Shown one piece after another: positions 54,728 to 64,000 of a stretch of DNA of 64,000 nucleotides (position 1 is the first letter of the stretch; each line of letters opens with the position of its first letter). The translations under genes were made by a program, and so were the position numbers. The stretch lies in NCBI GenBank assembly GCA_012064415.1, contig SSNU01000220.1, positions 1 through 64,000 of the forward strand, given 5' to 3'. The notes under the pieces are model-generated. The model was given only the letters and a program-made list of their open reading frames with translations, did not search any database and was not told the origin of the DNA. Source of the stretch: Gyrodactylus bullatarudis. Lineage: Eukaryota; Platyhelminthes; Monogenea; Gyrodactylidea; Gyrodactylidae.

Positions 54728-57700
54728 ATGGATTTATTCAAACCACACTTCAGTCTAATGAAGACTATTGTTTCAGTTATTTTAATTTTTACACTTTTCA
54801 ATAATAGTGAGTATTTTAATATGATTATTGTCTTTCATGCGAATTATAATTTATAATGTTGGTCTATGAGCTTTTCTACAAATTCACACATGAAATGAAA
54901 AAACATAATTTTTCTCAGTTAGATCGATAAGAATTTATCAAATCTCAATAGTAAAGATTATAATAAACTTTTATTCGCTTCTTTCCGTAAAATAAAAAAT
55001 TTGAATAAATTCAATGTTCTCTCTTGAAATAGAATACAATTTTTATTTTTCATGTTGAGTGTAATATACATTGAAGTGAGAGAACTCAAGAAGAGAAGAA
55101 GAATGTAGGAATTCACTTTTTGTTGCACATCAACAAAGAGGATAATAATAACAACTATGCATAATGATGGATACTGTCCATTTCTCGTTTTCTAAGCAAG
55201 AAAATTTGTGTCTCTACTTTTCATGAATCATGAGGATGATACCAGATAAAGAATAATTTTTGTTCAAGTCAAACCTCACTCTTTCTCTGGGAAATCAAAT
55301 CTGTATCTATAGCCAAGATTATCAATACATATTATATTCGGGCATTTAATTGATGGAAACTGCGTAATTTCAAAGTTTAATTGAGAAAAAGTAGTTCTAA
55401 TATTTTCCCATCTAAATAATCAGTTTTATTATTTCCCAAAAAAAGGCAGTATTGGAAGTAATTTAGGTCTAACTTCATTCTATGTGTGTATCTTGAATGA
55501 CCTATCTTGTTCTAAAAAGGGGGAAAACACAAGTTTCTTAGCCAAAAGTTGAATTACTCATTGTAATTCATCTTCAGACTAATTCGTCCCTGATTAATAT
55601 GTAGTTTTAATGATGAGAAATAAACCAAATGTATTATTTGTCATACCTTGAAAAAGCGCCGTTTATTTAATTAGACATAACCCTACTTTAATTAGCTTTT
55701 TCATTCTATAAGAATTTTTAAATTTGAATAAGAAGTTAAATAAGAATCCAAAATTTACTAAACTATAGTTTAGGGATCAATTACCATGAAAGAAAACTTG
55801 CCCATTTTCAGTGAATAAAATATACGCCCTCCTCAATAAATCTACCCTCTCATTTTAATACAGTATATGGTGAAAGTGAAAATCTTTTACAAAGGCAGAT
55901 TGAATGGAATTTCATTGTATATTAAAGATTTAACTTAGCTTAGAGAAGAAGAAATGGAATAGAAAGATTGAAGGTTATAATGCTTCGCGTATCGTAAGAA
56001 ACACCATGATAATTATGTGAAATAATGAATCTACTAATAGTAGTATCTTAATAATAAATCTGTATATCAGTATAGTATTATTATTAGAAAACTACTAAAA
56101 GAAGCATTCATATCTCTCACTTACTCTCTACCTTAAGAAAAGGTCAACTTGATAAGTACACATATTTATACACAAGAACAACAATTTCTGTTAAAAACTA
56201 AGATAGAGAAAGAGGCTGGCAAAAAACTTTTTATACTACCATGCCATTAGGTTGGGTTGATGTATTTATTTTACTTGAATTCATTCCTGTAATAATAATC
56301 ATCATAACAAAAATAATCAAGATTTGAAGAGAAGAAAAAAAATACCGATCAATAATCTTTTTCTATCTACTGATTCGATCAATTTACTCAATGGACTCGG
56401 TGATTGCATTTTATTCATCTAGGCTTAACCAATCTGAATGATATAAAAAGTTATATATTTTCAAACACACCTGAAAGTTCAGCTAGAATCCCGTTTTTAG
56501 GCTATTAAAGGAAGGATTTCGCTCACTAATTGTACATTTTGTTTATGGTTTCATGTAAGACACCAAAACTCTTCAATAAATAACAATACAGTAGTTTATA
56601 TAACATTAGATAATTTAGGATTTATAGTTAATACATGAGAATAAAAGACTGAATATTTGTTTGTCAATCATGTAAAAGTATATAAGAAAAATATTTTTGG
56701 GATACCAAATCAATGGAAATGTAGAATAAACTTGTGTGAACAGGGAAAATGGGGGTTTCTCTCATAGGATCAAGATCATGTGTGAATAATCGACCTTAGA
56801 TAGAAATAATTTTGACCTTAAAAATATTTACAAAAATAACAAATGAATTTTATTTTTACATTAATTTTCTCTAGATTTATCCGGTAATACTGTTGTCAAA
56901 AATCGATTAGATGCAGATCATCTCTTTGAAAAGATTTCAATTAACCCCAATTTTCTCAGTTACGAATTAAAACCAGAATATTTGACTGGTGATGCAACTA
57001 TCGAGACGAGAAAGAATGAAACATTTGTCCAGTTTCATTCGAGAACTAAAGATTCCCTTGTTATTGTGCCAAAGTATTCACAACTCTCTTGTCCTTGGGA
57101 CCTGAAGCTGTGTACCGGTAAGAATATTATCTCTTCTCTGTTTAGGTTTATACGATTTAAAACTACACTTGTGAAGAATATTTAACACAACATGTTTAAA
57201 TCATAAAAAAGTTGAAGCATAAAACACTCTAAAAAAAGAATTCGCATTGGGTTTATGAAATAATTCATTTGTAAATGAAAAATCAATAAAGAGCGGGGGT
57301 TGATCAGGAAACGTGACCTAAGATTGGAATGTTTGTGAAAATTATACTTCCTTGTCTTGTTATTTAGTGCTTTTATCTTTTTTTGTTCTAAATGTTGAAT
57401 GATTGAATAAATAATATATATATATAATAATAATATATATATTATATCTTAGATTCTCTCTCGGTTAGTTTCAAATTGACAAAAACCTCGGAAGAATCCT
57501 TTTATCATATCTTGACAATTGCTTTGAATGACAAAACTCGGATATCCATCAGTAGGAATGATTTAGAAGGACGATTCTACTTTCAAATTCAAGCAAGAGA
57601 CATTTTAACTCGAATTTACTCTGTTGCTTTCAATAAAATCTCGAATTCAATCAGCGTCAACGCTCAGTTTGACCTGAAAGAATTGAGACTGAAAAATGTT

Positions 57701-60700
57701 TCATTAGATGAAAAGGTCTCGAATTTCTTACAGTTTCCCACGCCCAATGCTGACCTTCCAGAAATTGCCCAGGAAGAATCCTTCATTGGAATTGTTTTTG
57801 GCGATAGTACTGGTAAGAGTTTTGTCAATTCTTTCTTTATTCTCCCAATGAACAGACACATAATTTCCTATGAAAGTGTCACTTGTAAGATCCGGCATAA
57901 TATTTTTGAGGTTAGGCGTTGACTCAATTTGAGTTAAAAATCCAGTCCTTGTTCAATTCTTTTTCTTTTCCAAGTTTTTAATATATTCTCTCCATTTTTC
58001 AAAATAAAAATAATGATCCTTGATCTAGAACAAGGTTTTTCTTTCATTTCTCTACCCCCTGAAATATTTATCGATTGACTTTTTTTACATTTGAAAACGT
58101 TATTATACATTTCGAGGAATGTTGTCGCAACACAAGAACTACATTATAAGAGTATTGTACATTGTTCATTCGTTGCTTCATTTCTAAGGAATACACTCTT
58201 TCGAATCAATAATATAATAGATGACTTTATTTTCCAAAGAAATCTGATGCAAACTCAAACATTCTTGAGATAAAAAGATAGAAAAATAAGAGGAATTACA
58301 GCTATTATAATTACAATTATAATAATTATTGATGTTTATTGTTTTCAAAAGGTATTATTAGTTTCATGTAACATATTTATTTCTACATAAAGTACAACTG
58401 GTAAAGAGAAATATGAGATACAAACAAAACAGAACAGAGCTGTATTGAAGAGTTCTCTCATTCTTGCTCTCTCTGTTTCTTCCCTCTCTACACTACTATC
58501 ACATTCTGAAATTATTAGATATTCTGATGATGAATCTTGAGAGAGAATGGTGTTGCGAAAAAAAGTGAAACGATGTATCTAGAATTTGGATGATGATGAT
58601 GATAGAACCTATCATTTCTTCTTTCTTTTTTTTAGATATAAAAACTACATTTTTTGCATATTCTATTTCATCCAAAGAGACTGAAAACAAATTCATTATT
58701 AGTTTGGTAGTCTTGGTGAAAATGATCGTCTCTTTGAAGGAGAAATTTTCATGTGTACACAATTTACATGCATTCAACAAAAACTGACCATCATTCCTGC
58801 AATGTGTAACAAGATAAATGTTCATGCTTGAATAATATGCCAAAAAGTCAAATTTTTTCAAGTCAGACAAATTGTAACAAGAGACTTTTGAAGATATCTT
58901 TACAAGCAGAACATTAGAGGGATGTTATTTCACACGAGAAAAGTCTAATTCTTTTCTGATTCACTTAGATTTTTTATTGACTTTCTAGCGAGAGGAAATT
59001 TTGAATCATCGTCATAAATTGGACACGTCATGATGTATTCGTTTTGAATACTTGTAAATTCATTTTCACAGCATAGTTAGATCTTGATGAATATTTTCTC
59101 ATACTTCAAAATAAACGGTTATCTTTATAAGAGTAGATATTTATTTACAAACTTCTTGAAGATGATTGTCGTTTGTGTAGATATTGAAAAAAGATAATCG
59201 GGTTTCCTGAGGCCACCCATAGTCTTGACCTATTTTTTCATTATCATTAAGAATATCGAATGAGTTGATTTTTATTAAACGTAAAAAATGATAAAATTAA
59301 TCCCTCTACATTGTAGAGTCTACATGGATGTGATTTGTAGGAAGAAAGCTAACTTGATCTTGGAAATTGTACAGTTAACAGTTCATTGTTTCACTGAAGG
59401 TATTTTGATGAAATAGAAATGACCGTTATTGCGTGCACTTTTTGTCGTTTTTATTAATTTTTCTTAAAACTAGGTAAAATTCAATACAGGCTTAAATGCA
59501 ACAACTGGATGATCAAGGAAAACTTCTTTTATTCCACTTGTATTCTCTTATATTTTATGAAGTTACAATCTGAAAGAAGATTTATATTTCTATTGTTTAT
59601 TTTTAGGAACATTTGAAGTTGGTAATTTCGACATTGATGTCGGCGGAGAGAAGAAAATCACGAAAAGAAATTCTGGCTATTACAGTCAACAGGGAAATAT
59701 CATGAGAGTTGGCAATGTAGCTGGCTTAGGATACTCGAAATCTGGTTATGTAACTTATGACTTTAGAAATACCGATAGAGTTCCAAGTGCTAGACACCAA
59801 GAGAAAATTTCAATAAAATTCATATTACCCTACGGAAATACAGAAGGTATCCTTTGGAAAGCTAAGGGAGACAAGTCAGAGACATTGATATACATCAAGG
59901 TAATCAAACATGTCATTTTGCTATATAACTTTATAAATATCTAATCACGTTTTATATCAAAGGATTCCAAGTTGTATTACTTCTTTCGATCAAACAATTC
60001 GAATGAGGGAGCTAGCCGAACAATTACCGAAGAGGTAGTCCTAAATAAAGAGTTACGCGCAGGTGTTATCCACCATTTGACCATGGATAGGAATAATGAA
60101 GAGGTATGTTGATTCTTGTTGTTGAACTTTAATCAGATCCCATAAATTCAATAAAATTACTGCTTTTCTTCTTGAGGATTTTTTTAAAACTTGCAGAAGT
60201 GAAAAAGCTCAAATATTTTTGGCTTCCGAGTCAGATTTAAAGATTTCTCAGATTTTTTTCTCATTACCAAATGCCAAGTTGATTATTTAATTTAAATTTG
60301 CTAGTTTTTCGTAGAAGAAGAATGGTACTCTACTGAATAAATAAGTGCTATTATTAAGGGTGTTCACGACAAAACTCGAAAAGTGTACTAATAATACATT
60401 TCAAAATATCTCGCTCACTACCTTTCAATCCAGCATTTAAATAATTAATTACTAATAGTATTGGTTAATATTGAGAAAAAAAGAACTTTTTCTATTCTCC
60501 TGGCTGGTTATAGTATGCATCATGCAATATTTTTACATGAGTACAAAAATTTGAGATTTTCAGAAATTATTACACAGGTTAGGTGTTAATTTCTAAGCGC
60601 AGATGTACTCTTTTTTCGTCAAGTATTTCCAAGGTGTTGTAGAGAAATATTAATTTAAAACAATCTATAGTGAAGAAGAGAGTTAGACATTTCATTAAAT

Positions 60701-63700
60701 ATTTGATTTGAAGACGAAAGAATTAAAATTTACATTACAATGAAGAAGAGTAAAAAGAAAAAATCATCAAAAGTAAGACTATGTCCCATTCTTTTACGTG
60801 TCATTTTCATTTTTATTTTCCATTTCATTTCATAATGTTAAAATACAATAACCACCAGCTTAAATGTGTGTCAAGACTCAAACTTGTTGAGTTGATCATT
60901 GACAAAGAGTAAACAATTGATTATAATCCGTAGAGAATAACATCATTCTTTATTTCATCGATAATTTCTTTATTTAATAAGCTAATTTAATAGCTGAAGC
61001 TAGTTGACATGAAGATGAGAATTTACTTTTTTTTACAAAAAACTCAATATTTTTCTCTGCATAGTCAGAAAAAAAATTATTTTTCGAATTCCCCCATAAA
61101 ATTAGCCAATAAGTTGGGAAAATTTTTGTAAATTCCGAAAAAATTCAATCTGACCAAAATTAAGCCGTTTTTTTCAAATTTCAAAAATGCACTAAATTTT
61201 ACACTTGAAAGTTTTTGGGGATCAATCTTTACTGAGTTTGTTTGATCTGCACTGTAGATTTTGAAAAATGTATGTTGAAAAAATTACTAGATTTATCATC
61301 ATGGAGCTTACAACAAAACTTTTAGCGTTAAGTTTAAACTTCTCAGGGTCTCAAGAGACATTTAATTTTGCTTATTTTTTGATAGAGCCTATCTTCTATT
61401 AACCTAGCGTCTGTATGCTAACGAAATTTTACAAAAACTCTCTTCTTATTTCATATGTTCTAAAGCCTAAATCCCAATAGAAATATTAATTTTCTGTCAG
61501 TGAATGTAGACACAGCATTTCACAAAAGAACATCATTCATGGCACAAATCACGAATCCATTTAGAATGAAATTTATTCCGAAACTAATAACACGAATTAA
61601 AAAAATATGATATACCTTATACACATCTTTATTTGCTTTTTGAACCATTACACGAAATAAAAATTTATTTTCCCTTTCTACATTTCTGGAGAGGGGAAGC
61701 AATGGAAGAAATTACCTTTCTACCTCGATATCTCGATTTCTCTTTAGTTATTAATGGCTGGTTATTCTTATCTCGTGATTCTTCCTAGAATTCATCTTTA
61801 TCCTTCTTTTGAATGATACTTTTCACATGAATTTTTCAACTGAAAGAAAATCTCTTCTCCGAGTAGATAGAGAATTGAAATTTGAATAATTTTTCAATCT
61901 CTATAGATTTCAATTTTTCCAAATTACCCTTCTCAGAGAACATTATTCATGAAGCTATACAATAACTATATTAACTATACACTGTTCTATGATGATCAGA
62001 GTTGTATCTTTGAATTCAAATATACGCTAATCTAAGCTGATTGATATGAAGCTGGGATTTTTTCATCAAGGAGTCCAGATTATGAGGCCAACTGAAGAAA
62101 AAAATTATTTCAAGAATAAATTTTGAGTTTTAATTTTTCCGATTGAGAGAGCTATTGAAATTAATCAAGGGAACCCATTATAACCACTAAATTTTTGAAA
62201 GTCATTTCTCAGCAGATCCTAAAATTGTTGGATTTAAACAAATCTTCATTATACTAGATCAAATATCCCCATGTCAGCTTTGAAGACAGCTTGGACCTTT
62301 AAAAGAAGATTTTTATTTTCTGAAGAATATGTTTGGAAATAATTATTCCATCTTGGTATCATTAAATTCGTTACTTCATTTCTTATGTATAAACAAGAAC
62401 ATGTGTCTTTTACTAGACAATTTTTCTCTAAAATCACAATATAATACAACCTGTGATCGTATAAGCCAGCCAATTGAATTGAATTCCATTAAAAATAGTA
62501 TATTTATCTGTAAATTATTTAAAAATGACTTTTTTAATAACCAAAACTATAAATTTTTGTTTCTGCGTAAAAGAAATTCAGAACATTTTCCCAAGCCATT
62601 CTTTAAAAAGGTGTAGCCGATCGATAATGAATTTGAACCATACCATCACATGTACTATGTATATCTAATCTTTTTTAAAGCACATTCTTTTTTATCTGCA
62701 AGATTCTAACTGAATGTTGTATAAATTTCCTCCGGGGATAAACTTGTTCTGTCACAAATGAGATGCAATAAAAGTTTAATTCTTTCTTTCAGACAATTGC
62801 AATTATGATTTTTTCAAATAAAATTGATAGATACTTTCCACTTTCACCCTTTCCTTCTTGCCTAGAAAACTGAATAAACACATCCAGTTGAAGTGCAAGA
62901 CGTTGTACGTTCATATTCAATGCATTTGTGTAAAATAGGGTTTCTACATCACTTTTTTTCTCCCAAAACTTATCATCATTAGTCTAGGATATTCTATGCT
63001 GAAAGGAATACAATTTTGGATAACTTGGAAAATTCTGATGTATTCTCTTCTTTATATTCTAGTTAACTGTGAAATTGGATGAGGTTCAACAAGGGGGCAT
63101 CCTAACAGAAAATTCAGCTCTCTTGCCAGAAAGAGGCATTCTCTACTTGGGCGGTAGTCCGAATCTCTTCAATGACAGTGGGGAGCGTGTACGTAATCCA
63201 TTCCTGGGCAATATTTCACAAGTAAGTTTGAATAATAAGAAAATCCCTTATTACAGTTATGATGAACTTGATAAAAATAATTCTTAATTCGTAAAGGTTC
63301 ATCTTATCATTGACAATAACGCCAATAGCCTAAGAAGAGAATTTGACTTGATTAAAATGACTACAGATCCAAATTGGAGAAGCATAGTTGTACCTAACGG
63401 CCATGTTGAATATCAAGTTGACATTAGTGCACCAGCTGATCATCGTAACTTGGTCATTGGGCCAACTGCCGGCTATGAACATCCCACTGACTCAATTTAC
63501 CAAAAGCAATCAGTTTATCTCGATGGCTCAAACCAGGCTGTTGTTCGTGCTAGCACATGGGATTTCGACAAGAGGCCATTCTTTGAAATTGAATTCAGAA
63601 CCCTTGAACCCGAAGGCATATTATTCTTTGTGTGAGTTTTCAAATAATAAATTAAACAAAACCTATTTTGTTTGCCAAACATAATTAATCATCATCTCTT

Positions 63701-63902
63701 TTTCTTCTAACTCAACCACAGTGGACCTGATGATCAACATACAGATTTTATTTGTGTTGAAATTTATGATGGAAACATTTACTTTGTTTATGGCATTCAA
63801 TATCACTACAGACATATTCAATTAAATCCGGATTCTGAGAAAGTTAACAATGGTAATGTACATCGTGTGTATGTTGAGAGGACTCCAGATAATAGACTTA
63901 TC
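54728..63902 (+). CDS. laminin-G domain surface protein, axotactin/neurexin-like (5' part)
   Basis: Eight exons in phase: 54728-54806, 56875-57117, 57453-57812, 59607-59899, 59963-60103, 63063-63221, 63297-63631, 63722-63902; about 597 codons, continuing past the window. Exon 1 is a signal peptide (MKTIVSVILIFTLFNNS-like). Then come concanavalin/laminin-G sandwich modules; typical pieces are KISIKFILPYGNTEGILWKA, GVIHHLTMDRNNEELTVKLD, RGILYLGGSPNLF, FLGNISQVHLIID and FEIEFRTLEPEGILFFVGPD. Two or three LamG domains are in view, separated by a less typical first region (CPWDLKLCTG with paired Cys). No EGF repeat is seen. Neurexin, axotactin and related proteins share this layout; I cannot assign one. 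Confidence 0.82.
56530..56605 (-). repeat. solo Penelope-like 3' tail
   Basis: CACCAAAACTCTTCAATAAA and the preceding TGTACATTTTGTTTATGGTT match the 3' tail of the Penelope fragments at 15500-15700 and 23370-23600. No coding part remains. It lies in the first intron of the laminin-G gene. Confidence 0.6.
57411..57452. repeat. AT microsatellite at an intron end
   Basis: A run of ATATAT/ATAATA repeats directly precedes the acceptor of the exon starting at 57453, in place of an ordinary pyrimidine tract. Confidence 0.7.
57813..59606. other. intron of the laminin-G gene, no element recognised
   Basis: A 1.8-kb intron with short chance frames on both strands (57664-57861 is antisense to the exon; 58499-58870 has no motif). 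No inverted repeats or transposase signatures were seen. Confidence 0.45.
60104..63062. other. long intron of the laminin-G gene with one dispersed repeat arm
   Basis: A 3-kb intron. At 61005-61070 it carries GCTAGTTGACATGAAGATGA and ATATTTTTC-type sequence shared with both arms of the 15172-16135 element, so it is probably a solo arm of that repeat. Short frames at 62249-62616 have no recognisable motif. Nothing else is supported. Confidence 0.5.
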
Positions 63903-64000
63903 GTGAGTTGTACACTCTCTTTTCAATGAAGCTTCTACATTTTTCACTCAAATATTTAAAAGAAGAAAATTACAATTTAATAATAGATGTGCTGTGAAAG

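Noticed and set aside
57664..57861. Minus frame of 65 residues
   Set aside because: Antisense to the laminin-G exon 57453-57812.
62249..62616. Overlapping frames on both strands (74 and 95 residues) in the laminin-G intron
   Set aside because: No motif, no splice-phase link and low-complexity AT composition; chance frames.
1..64000. CRISPR arrays, rRNA genes and bacterial operon signals
   Set aside because: None seen; direct repeats present are transposon duplications, and the genes are intron-bearing and eukaryotic.

Overview
This is AT-rich nuclear DNA from an animal. The genes are metazoan (raptor, ALIX, CLIP4-type CAP-Gly protein, reticulon, GPI-transamidase subunit PIG-U, TMEM231, a laminin-G surface protein) and carry spliceosomal GT-AG introns. 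TMEM231, and less surely a CFAP97-like protein, suggest cilia are present. The species or phylum cannot be fixed from the sequence. I rebuilt exons by eye from splice sites, reading phase and remembered family alignments, so boundaries are predictions.

Layout. 1-7460: ALIX on the minus strand, with its C-terminal proline-rich end missing or off the window and several small transposons in its introns. 7560-8927: two small, convergent genes of uncertain function. 9410-14652, possibly to 25838: INPP5A on the plus strand. Its 5' half is made of tiny exons and introns, while its later introns are full of transposons: Merlin-like and hAT-like elements, a Ty3/gypsy relic, Penelope-like fragments with GIY-YIG nuclease, a Ginger-like DNA transposon with an intact 506-aa integrase and a non-autonomous relative, and a truncated LINE. 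26797-31179: a compact block with AAMP, TVP23, TMEM231, TMEM147 and a RAD51-paralog. 31240-40373: raptor (RPTOR), 18 exons, with three hairpin-type elements in introns. 41114-48482: minus-strand series CLIP4, PIGU and a coiled-coil gene, each about 100 bp apart. 48691-53555: CRAL-TRIO lipid-binding protein, reticulon, ZIP9-like zinc transporter and a RING protein. 54728-63902: the 5' part of a laminin-G domain protein that runs off the right edge.

Two general features stand out. First, many introns are only 20-41 nt, several of them (25 and 28 nt) required by clear protein alignments, while other introns of the same genes are hundreds to thousands of bases long and hold transposons. Second, gene spacing is very tight: head-to-head pairs share 60-136 bp, and same-strand neighbours lie 20-110 bp apart, which raises the possibility of polycistronic (operon-like) transcription. 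The intact Ginger-like element is the best candidate for a recently active transposon here.

Functionally the genes are ordinary cell housekeeping: membrane trafficking (ALIX, TVP23, reticulon, TMEM147, PIG-U), growth signalling (raptor, INPP5A), cytoskeleton (CLIP4), cilia (TMEM231), DNA repair (RAD51 paralog), zinc and lipid transport. Their adjacency does not suggest one shared pathway.
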